From: DATJSN01 sp035504095
Lineage (GTDB): Bacteria > Planctomycetota > Phycisphaerae > WQYP01
NCBI GenBank assembly: GCA_035504095.1
Contig: DATJSN010000052.1
Location: 1 to 22,387 of the forward strand
Length of the DNA stretch: 22,387 nt
Direction: 5' to 3'
In this document: piece after piece, positions 6,317-15,757 of the stretch
Position numbering within the stretch: position 1 is the stretch's first letter
Layout of the letters: the number at the start of each line of letters is the position of its first letter
Notes under the pieces: model-generated
What the model saw: only the letters and a program-made list of their open reading frames with translations
What the model was told of the DNA's origin: nothing
Databases searched by the model: none
Position numbers and translations under genes: made by a program

Positions 6317-8104
6317 ATGGAAATAAGAAACTTCTGCATCATCGCCCACATCGATCACGGCAAATCCACTCTGGCGGACCGCATCCTGGAACGCACGGGC
6401 GCGATCACCGAACGGGAAATGCAGGCGCAATTCCTCGACGATCTGGACCTGGAACGCGAACGCGGCATCACCATCAAGGCCAGCGCGGTAACGGTGTTCT
6501 ATACACTTGACGACAAAAAATATATGCTCAACCTGATCGACACGCCGGGGCACGTGGACTTTCATTACGAAGTGGCCAAGGCGCTGCAAGCCTGCGAAGG
6601 GGCATTGCTTTTAGTGGATGCGGCGCAGGGGGTGCAGGCGCAAACGGTGGCCAATGCCTACGCGGCCATCGAGGCGGGGCTGGAAATTATTCCGGTGATC
6701 AACAAGATCGACCTGCCCAGCGCGCGCCCGGACCATGTGGCGGAAGAAATGGAGCAGGTGCTGGGGATCGACGCCCTTTCGTGCATCCGGATTTCAGCCA
6801 AAAGCGGTTCGGGGCTGGATGAATTATTCCGGGCGATATGCACGAAATTACCCGGGCCCAAAGGAGACGTGGATAAGCCGCTGCAGGCGCTGATTTTTGA
6901 TTCCAAGTATGACGATTATCGCGGCGTGATCGTTTATGTACGCGTGATCAACGGAAAGCTGGCCATGGGCCAGAAGGTTAGGCTGATGGGCCAGCAGCGA
7001 GTGCATCAGATCACGGACCTGGGAAAATTTTCGCCGCGGGCGATACATGTGGACTCGCTGGGCGCCGGCGAGGTGGGATTTCTGGTGGCCAATATCAAGG
7101 CGCTGGGAGACGTGACCATCGGCGATACGGTGACGGACGCGGCAAATCCGGCGGCCGACGCGCTGCCCGGATATCGTCCGCCTAAGCAGATGGTGTATTG
7201 CGATTTTTACCCCGGACCGGATACGGAATATACGCAATTGCGCGAGGCTCTGGAAAAGCTGCGGCTAAATGATTCGTCATTTACGTTTGAGCCGGAGAGT
7301 TCGGACGCGTTGGGGTTCGGTTTCCGCTGCGGATTTTTAGGGTTATTGCATATGGAGATTGTGCAGGAGCGGCTGGAGCGCGAACAGCACGTGCAGGTGG
7401 TGCAGACGGCCCCCACCGTGCCTTATGAAATTGTGCTTAACGACGGAACAGTGAAAATGATCGACAGCGCCTCGTCGCTGCCGGACCAGAGCAAGCTCAG
7501 AGAAATTCGCGAGCCAATGATCAAGGCGAGCATCATTGTGCCGGCGGAAAACATCGGGGACATTTCCAAATTGTGCCAGGATCGGCGCGGCAAATATGTT
7601 AAAACGGAATTTTTAAGCCAGGATCGGGTGATTATCGAATATGAAATGCCGCTTGCAGAGGTAATTTTCGATTTTTTCGACCGGCTCAAGACGGCGACGC
7701 GCGGCTACGGCACGCTGGATTATGACTTAACCGGATTCCATGCGGATGAACTGGTGAAGATGGACATACTGGTTAATGGCGAAGCGGTCGATGCACTGAG
7801 CCTGATCGTACACCGCAGCAAGGCCGAATCGCGCGGACGGGCGATCATCAAAAAACTCAAACAGGAAATCGACCGGCATTTGTTTGAAGTGCCGCTGCAG
7901 GCGGCGATCGGTTCGCGAGTAATCGCACGTGAGACGATCAGCGCGATGCGGAAAAATGTTACCGCCAAATGTTATGGCGGTGATGTGAGCCGCAAGAGGA
8001 AACTGCTGGAAAAGCAAAAGGAAGGTAAAAAGCGGATGAAGCAGGTGGGCCGGGTGGAAATACCGCAGGAAGCGTTTATGGCGGTGCTGGAACCGGGAGA
8101 CTAA
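6317..8104 (+). CDS. lepA: Elongation factor 4 (LepA), ribosomal back-translocase GTPase
   Basis: This is a full-length 595-residue LepA, a cytosolic translational GTPase that binds the ribosome and is linked to back-translocation and 30S biogenesis. All GTPase motifs are intact: G1 AHIDHGKST (residues 10-18), G2 RGITI (49-53), G3 DTPGH (75-79), G4 NKID (129-132) and G5 SAK (160-162). The LepA-specific C-terminal domain is present, with the IGSRVIARETISAMRKNVTA and CYGGDVSRKRKLLEKQKEG blocks. An in-frame TAG at 6290-6292 limits how far upstream the gene could begin, and no other start codon lies between it and 6317. No Shine-Dalgarno sequence precedes the ATG, so initiation may depend on other leader features. 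A TACAAT box at 6261-6266 could be a -10 element. In many bacteria lepB follows; here it does not. Confidence 0.97.
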   Translation: MEIRNFCIIAHIDHGKSTLADRILERTGAITEREMQAQFLDDLDLERERGITIKASAVTVFYTLDDKKYMLNLIDTPGHVDFHYEVAKALQACEGALLLVDAAQGVQAQTVANAYAAIEAGLEIIPVINKIDLPSARPDHVAEEMEQVLGIDALSCIRISAKSGSGLDELFRAICTKLPGPKGDVDKPLQALIFDSKYDDYRGVIVYVRVINGKLAMGQKVRLMGQQRVHQITDLGKFSPRAIHVDSLGAGEVGFLVANIKALGDVTIGDTVTDAANPAADALPGYRPPKQMVYCDFYPGPDTEYTQLREALEKLRLNDSSFTFEPESSDALGFGFRCGFLGLLHMEIVQERLEREQHVQVVQTAPTVPYEIVLNDGTVKMIDSASSLPDQSKLREIREPMIKASIIVPAENIGDISKLCQDRRGKYVKTEFLSQDRVIIEYEMPLAEVIFDFFDRLKTATRGYGTLDYDLTGFHADELVKMDILVNGEAVDALSLIVHRSKAESRGRAIIKKLKQEIDRHLFEVPLQAAIGSRVIARETISAMRKNVTAKCYGGDVSRKRKLLEKQKEGKKRMKQVGRVEIPQEAFMAVLEPGD

Positions 8105-8110
8105 CATATT

Positions 8111-8133
8111 TTTACCACAACGACACAACGAAA
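8111..8133 (-). repeat. GTCGTTGTGGT phrase repeat, copy 4 (reverse)
   Basis: TTTACCACAACGACACAACG and AAA are the reverse complement of the phrase at 296-317. It begins six bases after the lepA stop codon and is followed by the reverse AATCTGCG phrase at 8145-8178. Confidence 0.65.
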
Positions 8134-8144
8134 TGACGAGAAAA

Positions 8145-8178
8145 CGTATCCGCAGATGACGCAGATTAACGCAGATTG
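8145..8178 (-). repeat. AATCTGCG phrase repeat (reverse)
   Basis: On the minus strand this reads CAATCTGCGTTAATCTGCGT followed by CATCTGCGGATACG, three imperfect AATCTGCG units. It is related to 1837-1873. Confidence 0.6.
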
Positions 8179-8231
8179 CTACGGAGGTTACAGGTGACAG
8201 GGTACGGTTTAACGAAATATTGAGAACTGAC

Positions 8232-8891
8232 ATGACCAGAACAGAACATGATCCGGAGCATCCTGAAGCGATACAGATTGAGCCGATATGGCCGGTGTTG
8301 ATCGCGACGCTGGTGATTTGCAGCCTCTATGCGCTGTTGCCGATGCCGCTGTCGCTGGGGCCAGGCTGGCTTTTGGGGCTGATCGTTGTAATTCTTCAGA
8401 TTCCCTACATCACATTGCGGGTTAAGGGCATCTATCGCACCGCACAGGTTTTGGGGATGATCATCCTGGGGATTATTACCTGTTTTATCGCATTTTCGCT
8501 GGGCGTTCTGGTCTACAGCGTGCCCAAACACAGTGTGGCGCCGGCAGAGATGCTGGCGGCGGCGGGCCAGTTATGGATCAGCAATGTGCTGGTTTTTTCA
8601 CTCTGGTACTGGCGCCTGGACGCGGGCGGCCCGCACGCACGGGCCAAAAAGGGACATCATCAGCAGGTGGATTGCTTTTTATTTCCGCAGATGCTGCTCA
8701 AGGACCATGCCGCCGGATGGTCGCCGCGATTCATGGATTATTTATTTCTGGCGTTTAATACGAGCACGGCCTTCTCACCCAGCGACACGGCGGTGCTGTC
8801 GCGCTGGGCCAAGCCGCTGGTGATGCTCCAATCGTTGATATCGCTGAGCCTGGTGGCGCTGGTTGCTGCACGGGCGGTGGGGATTATTTAG
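8232..8891 (+). CDS. Small polytopic membrane protein with pore-loop-like motif
   Basis: The 219-residue product has a polar N-terminus and hydrophobic segments at about residues 20-40, 43-62, 73-96, 109-127 and 195-218, so it is an inner-membrane protein. Residues 169-185 (DYLFLAFNTSTAFSPSD) form a conserved-looking block between the last helices; similar blocks occur in a family of uncharacterised membrane proteins and recall the pore loop and filter of two-helix ion channels. A channel role is an inference from shape alone. A TTG at 8220 is an alternative start; the ATG at 8232 is chosen, though neither has a good ribosome site. The gene follows lepA after 127 bases of repeats and converges on the next gene. 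Confidence 0.75.
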   Translation: MTRTEHDPEHPEAIQIEPIWPVLIATLVICSLYALLPMPLSLGPGWLLGLIVVILQIPYITLRVKGIYRTAQVLGMIILGIITCFIAFSLGVLVYSVPKHSVAPAEMLAAAGQLWISNVLVFSLWYWRLDAGGPHARAKKGHHQQVDCFLFPQMLLKDHAAGWSPRFMDYLFLAFNTSTAFSPSDTAVLSRWAKPLVMLQSLISLSLVALVAARAVGII

Positions 8892-8958
8892 ATTTCAGAC
8901 ATTTATTAGCCACAGAGGGGCGGCTGCGCCGAGTAGGGAGTTGTGAGTCGGGAGAAAA

Positions 8959-8990
8959 TTACCACAACGAGACGACGGCACAACGATTTT
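8959..8990 (-). repeat. GTCGTTGTGGT phrase repeat, copy 5 (reverse)
   Basis: TTACCACAACGAGACGACGG and CACAACGATTTT form a diverged reverse copy of the phrase family. It sits between two convergent genes, where no clear terminator is visible. Confidence 0.55.
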
Positions 8991-9020
8991 TAACGCGGAG
9001 GACCTGGATAAATTTTCAAA

Positions 9021-9725
9021 TCATGGCGTTGCGCCGGATTCGGCCAGTATCTTACGCCAATCGAGAATGGGGAGAGTTTCAGTAAGCTGCGAAGCAAATT
9101 TGAGAATCTCAGGCGTCACCGTCAGATTCACCTGTTTAACGTAAACGACCTGATCGATGGATTCGCCGAGCTTCCCCTGAATCTGTTTGTAGATAAGCAT
9201 CTGGTAAGTCTGTTGGGCATTCTGAACGAACAAGGGTGCTTCGACGGTCCCGGTGACCTTTTCGCCGTCGAGCATAGTGAAGGTATATGTGAACTTCAGA
9301 AATGGTTCGGTTTTGCCGGATTTTAGCTGAATGTCGCTGCCCTCCTGCTGCCAGCGCCACTGGTCAATTTCCTGAGCGGAAGGAGGCTGAACGGTAATCT
9401 GTTTGACCAGCCGTATATCCAGATCGCGATATTGCTTGAGATCATCAATCCAGACGCGGAACGGCGTATCCACGGTTGTCCAGATTTTGCCGCTAATCAC
9501 CTGAGAGTTGCTTAACTCAACGGTTCCGGTGCGAATTTCCAGGGCATCGGGACTGTTTGTGTTGGCAAAGGGATGCAGGTTTTGATCGGGTGAAAAATTG
9601 GCGCTGGGAGCGGTCGCGGGCGGAGCATTTTGCAGAAGGCTGTCCAGACTTTGCCCACGAACAACAAACGCCGCAAAAATAAGCGCCAGCGGCCCCGGCA
9701 ACAGGAAAAAGACTCGACGATTCAT
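9021..9725 (-). CDS. Secreted conserved-type hypothetical protein
   Basis: From the ATG at 9725 the product is 234 residues: a signal peptide (MNRRVFFLLPGPLALIFAAF, cleavage likely near VRGQS) and then a soluble domain of mixed alpha/beta character with many Gln and Asp residues. I do not recognise the family. A longer start at 9779 would add 18 residues and overlap the tilS start. I prefer 9725 because the signal peptide then has a normal length and a CATAAT box on the minus strand lies just beyond 9779. Neither start has a Shine-Dalgarno sequence. It is divergent from tilS and convergent with the membrane protein gene. Export to the periplasm or surface is the only call I can support. Confidence 0.7.
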   Translation of the reverse strand: MNRRVFFLLPGPLALIFAAFVVRGQSLDSLLQNAPPATAPSANFSPDQNLHPFANTNSPDALEIRTGTVELSNSQVISGKIWTTVDTPFRVWIDDLKQYRDLDIRLVKQITVQPPSAQEIDQWRWQQEGSDIQLKSGKTEPFLKFTYTFTMLDGEKVTGTVEAPLFVQNAQQTYQMLIYKQIQGKLGESIDQVVYVKQVNLTVTPEILKFASQLTETLPILDWRKILAESGATP

Positions 9726-9777
9726 TCGCAGCCGATGTGATAGATGGTTAAAATGGTTCCGGGTCAGAAAGAGTTTC

Positions 9778-10806
9778 ATGGAAACTATTATGCCCGCACC
9801 CGCCGGTCTGGTTCAACAGCTCGATCAATTTTTACATCGCCGCCGTTTGCTGACGCCCAGAGAACGGATATTGGCAGCATGCTCCGGCGGTGCGGATAGC
9901 GTCGCTCTTGTTCGGCTGCTCAGCGAAATCAACAAGTCACGTTACTGGCGATGGAAAATCCTCATCGGGCACGTGGATCATGGCATCAGGGGCGCGGCGA
10001 GCACGCGCGACCGGCAATTTGTCAGCAAACTGGGCAAACAGCTTGGATTACCGGTGCGAACGCGAAAACTTCAACTGGCCCAAAAATCGGCTGCGGGACA
10101 GGTCAGTGAAGCGGCGGCGCGACAGGCGCGGCTCAAGGCGCTGGTATCCATGGCCCGGCAGGCAAAATGTAAAGTCATTGTGCTGGCCCATCACGCAGAC
10201 GATCAGGCGGAAACCATTCTATTGCGGCTATTGCGCGGCGCAGGGATGCGCGGCTTATCGGGGATCGCACAAGAGAGAAAAATGGACTCAGTGCGGCTGG
10301 TGCGACCGTTGCTGAAATTCAGGCGGCAGGAATTGATTCGCTGGTTGGAGCAAATCGGCCAGAAGTGGCGCGAGGACGCCAGCAATAAAGAGCGGCGTTT
10401 TTTGCGCAACCGCGTAAGGCACGAGCTTTTGCCGCTTTTGGAAACCTATCAACCGAAAATATACGAAGTGCTTTGGCGTACGGCGGAAAACAGCCGGGCG
10501 ATCTATCAACTGCTTAACCGCAGAGCGACAAAGTTATTTAAAGACGCCGTGCGGCGGCGCGGTGGAAAGTTGATTTTAAAAAGCCGGGATTTTTCCCAAG
10601 CGCCGCGCGCCGCGGCGGCCCTGGCCTTGCGCGAGGCCATCGGCAAGGTCGGGGGAACGACGGACCGAATTCATTATGCCACGCTGGCGGACGCGGTTGA
10701 ACGAATTCGCCAAGGCCAGACGCATGGAACGCTGCATTTTTCCGGATCAACGGTGCTGCGATTTTCGCGCGGAAAGATTTATATAGAGGCTTTACATGCC
10801 AAATAA
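9778..10806 (+). CDS. tilS: tRNA(Ile)-lysidine synthase
   Basis: TilS uses ATP to attach lysine to C34 of tRNA-Ile(CAU), so that AUA rather than AUG codons are read. The 342-residue product has the N-type ATP pyrophosphatase P-loop SGGADS (residues 36-41), HVDHGIR (65-71), LAHHADDQAET (136-146), RGAGMRGLSG (153-162), RPL (176-178), EDASN (199-203) and the RFLRNRVRHELLPLL block (207-221), all typical of TilS. It lacks a long C-terminal anticodon-recognition domain and so resembles short-form enzymes. The open frame extends to 9598, but this part overlaps the divergent gene; ATG 9778 (or 9790, four codons later) fits the family start. It overlaps the next gene by 11 bases, so they form an operon. 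Confidence 0.93.
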   Translation: METIMPAPAGLVQQLDQFLHRRRLLTPRERILAACSGGADSVALVRLLSEINKSRYWRWKILIGHVDHGIRGAASTRDRQFVSKLGKQLGLPVRTRKLQLAQKSAAGQVSEAAARQARLKALVSMARQAKCKVIVLAHHADDQAETILLRLLRGAGMRGLSGIAQERKMDSVRLVRPLLKFRRQELIRWLEQIGQKWREDASNKERRFLRNRVRHELLPLLETYQPKIYEVLWRTAENSRAIYQLLNRRATKLFKDAVRRRGGKLILKSRDFSQAPRAAAALALREAIGKVGGTTDRIHYATLADAVERIRQGQTHGTLHFSGSTVLRFSRGKIYIEALHAK

Positions 10807-12106
10807 ATTTTTTACCGGATTCCGCGAACAAACCGGCAAGCCGCGATTTTTTCTCTATTGCACTCTGGCGATCGCGGCGCTGGCGATTGTGCTGCGCGCC
10901 GCGGCGGCATTATCGCATCCTTATGTTCTGCCGGATTCGGTGGAATATCAGGCGCTGGCAAGCAATATACTTGCGGGCAAGCCATACATGGTCACCGGAA
11001 TGCTGGCCAAACGCATACCGGGTTACCCGATATTTCTGGCTGGAATCTATTTTCTTTTTGGAAATCACCAATTAGCACCGCTGTTGGTGCAGGCGTTATG
11101 CGGCGGCGCCACGGTTGTGGTTGTGTGTTATCTGGGACGAAAAATATCGCCTGTAGTCGGCCTGACAGCGGGTCTTTTAACGGCGCTGGATCCATTGAGC
11201 ATCGGATTTTCGGCGGCTCTTCTGAGTGAAGTTCCATTCGCTTTGGTTTTGGCGGCCGGCGCGCTGCTGGCCGTAAAAATTATTGAAAAGCCGGCGAGTC
11301 CTGGGCTGTGGGCGGCACTGGGAGTGTTGTGGACTCTGGGAACATATCTGCGAGCGGAAGCCGTATTATGTATTTTCTCACTGACGGCGTGGATTGTACT
11401 GACAGCCTCCAAACTCGCCGGCGATTTCAAAAGGCTTGTTGGGCCAATACTCGCCATTCTGGTGGTTTTTGCGGGCCTTATGCCCTGGTGGGTGCGGAAT
11501 TACCAATTGTTTCATGAAGATTTTTTTCGCCTAACCACACTGGAGGGAATAAGTCTATATGAGGCGGTTTATCCGGATGCAACCGGTGGACCAAAACAAT
11601 CAGACATTACGCTTCCAACGTATATGTTAGGGATGAATGAGAGTCAGCGCGACCTGGCGTTTAAGCAAATGGCGATACAGCAAATACGCGATAACCCGGC
11701 GCGGATTATGAAATTGGCGATCATCAAAATGGCTCGAACCTGGTCGCCGTGGCTGAACAGTGAAGAATATTCATCTCCGAGACTTAATGCGGTTTTAACC
11801 ATTTGGTATAGCTGTTTATATGCATTGGCGCTGGCGGGAATAGTGGGTTTTTTGGCCAAAATTGGCCGATATAAGCAGAGCAAGACGGGGGCATTAACCA
11901 CGGGATTGTTTGGAGTACTGGTCATCAACATTCTATACTTTACATTGATGCATGCATTGTTCATCGGCAGCGTGCGCTATCGAGTTCCGCTGATGCCGGA
12001 AGTAACGGTGCTTGCGGCCATGGGCTTTGGTTACCTGACACGCACAATAAACGCACGACAAACCGAGGGCCAACCCAACCCAACAGTCCCCATAGGAAAA
12101 GTCTGA
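10796..12106 (+). CDS. GT39-like polytopic membrane glycosyltransferase
   Basis: This 436-residue inner-membrane protein has a first helix at about residues 19-40 and then a periplasmic loop with DSVEYQALA (Asp47, Glu50) and RIPGYPIFLAGIY (Arg73). Both are hallmarks of GT39/ArnT/PMT-type glycosyltransferases, which move sugars from a polyprenyl-phosphate donor. SEVPF (about residue 144) matches the usual SE-P-F motif after the third helix. At least eight further hydrophobic segments follow. The acceptor is unknown; lipid, protein or cell-wall polymer are all possible. The start overlaps tilS by 11 bases and the stop overlaps the next start by one base (TGATG), so the three genes are co-translated. 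Envelope glycosylation fits with the AsmA-like neighbour. Confidence 0.82.
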   Translation: MPNKFFTGFREQTGKPRFFLYCTLAIAALAIVLRAAAALSHPYVLPDSVEYQALASNILAGKPYMVTGMLAKRIPGYPIFLAGIYFLFGNHQLAPLLVQALCGGATVVVVCYLGRKISPVVGLTAGLLTALDPLSIGFSAALLSEVPFALVLAAGALLAVKIIEKPASPGLWAALGVLWTLGTYLRAEAVLCIFSLTAWIVLTASKLAGDFKRLVGPILAILVVFAGLMPWWVRNYQLFHEDFFRLTTLEGISLYEAVYPDATGGPKQSDITLPTYMLGMNESQRDLAFKQMAIQQIRDNPARIMKLAIIKMARTWSPWLNSEEYSSPRLNAVLTIWYSCLYALALAGIVGFLAKIGRYKQSKTGALTTGLFGVLVINILYFTLMHALFIGSVRYRVPLMPEVTVLAAMGFGYLTRTINARQTEGQPNPTVPIGKV

Positions 12107-15100
12107 TGGCAAATTATCCGCGAGCCAGCCCCGCCCAATGGTGGAAAACGACCGCCATCGGCGTTCCGCATCGTTCGCCGCACGCGATGTTCGTCGGACG
12201 GTTTCGACGCTGGACGACGACACTGATGCTGCTGGTGCTGGCGGTGTTGGTCGGCGGTGTATGGTTCATGGTAAGTCCAAGCCGCTTGAGCACGATGGCC
12301 GGCATATTGCTTTCACACGTTCTGGGCGGCGATGTAACGATCACTTCAAGTCATCTTTCCTGGGCGGGAACACTGCAACTTACCGGCGTCAAGCTCGGCG
12401 CCCGCGCTGGAACAGGCCCGGGCGCAACACTTTTTTCCGCGGACCAGGTTGAGGTGAGTTTCAAGTGGCTCGGTTTATTGAGCGGACGCCTGGAGGCAAC
12501 CGAAATCGACGCCGATCAGCCGGTGCTCAATCTGGTTCAGAACGTCGACACCAATCAATGGAACTATGTGGCATTTCTGCATAATCGCCAACCGGCATCG
12601 CCGGCCGGCGGTGGAAATGACCAACCTCCTGCTTTCCAGACCGGCGGTGAAAACGAAGAACCCACGGATTTGCCAACGATCAATATACGCAACGCCGAAG
12701 TCCGCTGGGGGCGCATCGAGAATGGAATATATACTTCCGAAGGCGTCAGCCAAGTCAATGCACAACTGGGGCCGAGTTTGTTACCGACGTCGACGTACGT
12801 AATGGAAATTGAACAGGAAACCGAGAACGGAACGCCGGGAATTATACTTCACGGGCTATGGAACGTGCCGGAGCGGGAATTCAGCGCCCAGATGAGCGAC
12901 CTGGAATTTAACGAATCGCTGCGCCGCAGCCTGCCGGGACAAATACAGCGCTGGTGGGATCAATTGCATTTAAAAGGAGATATTCAACGAATAGGTTTTT
13001 ATATTAATTCCACACAGGGCATCGAACTTACGGCGAGCCTGCACGACGTATCCATGCAATTAACCGTTCCCAGCAATAAAGTGGGGCCGCAAATCGTGCC
13101 GATCACCGGCTTAAGCGGCGATGTACTAGCGGGAAGTTCGCAGTTTGTAATCAACAATTTATCGGGCGTCGTCATGAATTCACGGTTTGTGGTTCCGAAG
13201 GCGGAATTTGACGGATATGAGCCGGGCGATCCGTTTGACGTAACGGTGGACATGCCCGGTCTCTATATTGACCCGCACTATCCGGCCCTGTTTTCAACGG
13301 AAAAATTTCCCGTGGCCATGGCCCTGATTTACCGTTTAAGACCCAGCGGCCTGGTGGACCTGAGCGTTAACGCAAGCCGGCAGGCAAACTCGCCGGTGAC
13401 GGTCAATGGAGAAATTGTGTGCCGGGACCTGCAGGCGCGATACGTGCATTTTCCCTATCCGTTTGAACATGCGCAAGGCGTAATTCGCTTCAATAACCAC
13501 CAAATTGAGTTCGTCAATACGCATGCCGTGGCGGAAACTTATCCGATCACCCTGAACGGAATCGTCGGAATCAATTCCCAAAACACGCAGGTGGATTTGA
13601 CCATTGCTTCAGAGAAATGCTTTTTTGACAAGCGACTTGAAGAGTGCATGCCGGCGGAGCTGATTCCCATCTGGGATAAGTTCGACCCCGTCGGATATGG
13701 GCGATTCATTTGTCACGTCACCAGGGCGCAGGGAGATTCCGACAAACCGGATTTCGCAGTCGATATTTTGCCGATGGATGTAACCGGACGCTACGCGGAT
13801 TTCCCCTATCCACTGCAGCACGTGCACGGCGAAATATATTTCACGGAACATCAGACGCGCATCGTTAACCTGACCTCACCGGTCGACGGCGGCAAGGGCA
13901 GCATCGTATTCAATGGAACCGTGAACTACTCTCCGGATGAGGTCAACGATATGCAGCCGTTCGTTCACGTTGTGGCAACGAATATTCCCGTGGATCAGAC
14001 TCTCTGGGACAGCCTGCCGGACAGTTACAACCGGCGGCTGCATCCGATGAACCTGGTCAGCGGAACAATGGCCATGGATGCGATGATTACGCGCGGGCCG
14101 GAAGATTCACCCAAGGTTGACGGAACTTTAACTTTAACCGGCGGAACACTTAAGCCTGATCTTTTGCCCTGGCCGATCACCAATGCGAACATGGCGGCGC
14201 GTTTAAGTTATCAAAATGTGGATCTTTTGCATCTGACCGGCGATGCGGGGCCGGATCAAAAAGGAACATTCACCGTCACCGGAAACATATTCATGCCCGA
14301 AACGGGCCCCTCGGTGATCAACGCCAAAGGCGTTTGGCAAAACATACAGGTCGATGCCAACGCTCCGGCAAGCCTGCCGGAACAGTGGCGGAAAATCTGG
14401 GATAAATGGAATCCATCGGGCACACTGAATGGATCGCTGGCCATCGTATTGAGTCTGTGGGAATCGGAAGACACAGGCGTAACGACAAGTGTATTTAATT
14501 CTTTGAGCATCAATCTGGAACCGCAAAAAATGCGGCTGGCGCCGGCATTTCTTCCCGACCCGATATCCAATATTCAGGGCGACGTTAACGTGACTCCCAA
14601 AACCATTGAATTAAAAGATTTAAGTGCGGCAGCGGGCCCGATAAACCTGACGCTCAATGGCGATTATGGCGTGGTTAATTCAGAATATAATTTATCGCTG
14701 ATGGCTCAGGCGCCGAAACTACCCGATGAATGGATCAAGGTTCTGCCGGGGTCGGCAGCGCCCATTGTCGCGGAATTTGAACCGCAGGGAGCGTGGCTGG
14801 TGGATCTGGGCAAACTCCAATACTCAAAAGACAATGGGCAGCCCAACTGGAGATTCACTGGTTCCGTGGTTCTGGACAATATGAAGTTCCAGAAAACGGT
14901 GCGGGCGTCCATCAAGCATGCCACGGTAACGATCGCGGGAAATTGGGCGTCGGGAGACCAGGTTCCCGACATGGCGGGAGAATTTTCGCTTACGGGACTT
15001 ACCTGGGCAGGCAAAACGGTGGATCCGGCGAGCGGTGCGATCAGCGCCGATGCGATCAAAAAGACCATCGATATCGAACCGATTTCCGGCACAATCGCCG

Positions 15101-15711
15101 GGGGAACCATCAATGGCCAGGTGAATATTTCCTTTGAGCCGCAGCCCGCGTATGCGGCGGCGTTCACCATGAAAGATGCCCAGCTTGCGGATTTACTTAA
15201 TTCGTCGGCGACGACCACGCCGGCGGATCAGCAGATCAATTCGGGGACAGTCGAGGCTGAACTTTCCATGACGCAGAAGTTCAGCGATCCGACGACGCGG
15301 ACCGGCACTGGTGAACTGGTGGTGACCAACGCAAAAATTTACAACGTTCCTCTGGCGATGGGATTACTGCAGATTGGCACCCTGCGCCTGCCGATCAGCG
15401 ATGCATTCAATTACGCCCTGATTAATTATGAGCTGTCTAATGACGTGGTTACATTCAATTCGATTCAGTTGAACAGTCCAGGCGTCGATTTAGTCGGAAG
15501 CGGGAATGTCGATCTGAGCAGCGGTATGTTGAACCTGAACATGGCGACGCAAACGCCTAACGGGCCGGGCATTCCTGTGCTGGGCGATATTGTCGATTTT
15601 CTGCAGCAGCAGCTTCTGGAGCTGAGGATACGCGGAACGATCGACGATCCGGTGATTGTGCCGATACCGCTGCACATGGTGACGTTCCCGCTGGATCTTC
15701 TGGTTCCGTAG
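12106..15711 (+). CDS. Large AsmA/TamB-superfamily-like envelope protein
   Basis: The 1201-residue product has one membrane anchor (about residues 36-56) and then a very long beta-strand-rich periplasmic part. LLSHVLGGDVTITSSHLSWA just after the anchor and the final third (GTGELVVTNAKIYNVPLAMG, then ELRIRGTIDDPVIVPIP) are in the style of AsmA-like proteins with AsmA_2/DUF3971-type C-terminal domains. Such bridge-like proteins are thought to carry phospholipids between inner and outer membranes. Repeated YPFEHAQGVIRF and YPLQHVHGEIYF segments (about residues 451 and 567) show internal duplication. The ATG at 12106 overlaps the previous stop (TGATG) and has AGGAAAA upstream; Met28 is an alternative start. 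An outer membrane in the host is implied. Family call good, substrate inferred. Confidence 0.8.
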   Translation: MANYPRASPAQWWKTTAIGVPHRSPHAMFVGRFRRWTTTLMLLVLAVLVGGVWFMVSPSRLSTMAGILLSHVLGGDVTITSSHLSWAGTLQLTGVKLGARAGTGPGATLFSADQVEVSFKWLGLLSGRLEATEIDADQPVLNLVQNVDTNQWNYVAFLHNRQPASPAGGGNDQPPAFQTGGENEEPTDLPTINIRNAEVRWGRIENGIYTSEGVSQVNAQLGPSLLPTSTYVMEIEQETENGTPGIILHGLWNVPEREFSAQMSDLEFNESLRRSLPGQIQRWWDQLHLKGDIQRIGFYINSTQGIELTASLHDVSMQLTVPSNKVGPQIVPITGLSGDVLAGSSQFVINNLSGVVMNSRFVVPKAEFDGYEPGDPFDVTVDMPGLYIDPHYPALFSTEKFPVAMALIYRLRPSGLVDLSVNASRQANSPVTVNGEIVCRDLQARYVHFPYPFEHAQGVIRFNNHQIEFVNTHAVAETYPITLNGIVGINSQNTQVDLTIASEKCFFDKRLEECMPAELIPIWDKFDPVGYGRFICHVTRAQGDSDKPDFAVDILPMDVTGRYADFPYPLQHVHGEIYFTEHQTRIVNLTSPVDGGKGSIVFNGTVNYSPDEVNDMQPFVHVVATNIPVDQTLWDSLPDSYNRRLHPMNLVSGTMAMDAMITRGPEDSPKVDGTLTLTGGTLKPDLLPWPITNANMAARLSYQNVDLLHLTGDAGPDQKGTFTVTGNIFMPETGPSVINAKGVWQNIQVDANAPASLPEQWRKIWDKWNPSGTLNGSLAIVLSLWESEDTGVTTSVFNSLSINLEPQKMRLAPAFLPDPISNIQGDVNVTPKTIELKDLSAAAGPINLTLNGDYGVVNSEYNLSLMAQAPKLPDEWIKVLPGSAAPIVAEFEPQGAWLVDLGKLQYSKDNGQPNWRFTGSVVLDNMKFQKTVRASIKHATVTIAGNWASGDQVPDMAGEFSLTGLTWAGKTVDPASGAISADAIKKTIDIEPISGTIAGGTINGQVNISFEPQPAYAAAFTMKDAQLADLLNSSATTTPADQQINSGTVEAELSMTQKFSDPTTRTGTGELVVTNAKIYNVPLAMGLLQIGTLRLPISDAFNYALINYELSNDVVTFNSIQLNSPGVDLVGSGNVDLSSGMLNLNMATQTPNGPGIPVLGDIVDFLQQQLLELRIRGTIDDPVIVPIPLHMVTFPLDLLVP

Positions 15712-15757
15712 GCGGCACGGCGCTAGAAAGTAGAACAGGTGATCAGAAGAGCAAATA

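Noticed and set aside
14706..15218. Minus-strand open frame of 170 codons
   Set aside because: It lies wholly inside the AsmA-like gene, whose frame has clear family features.
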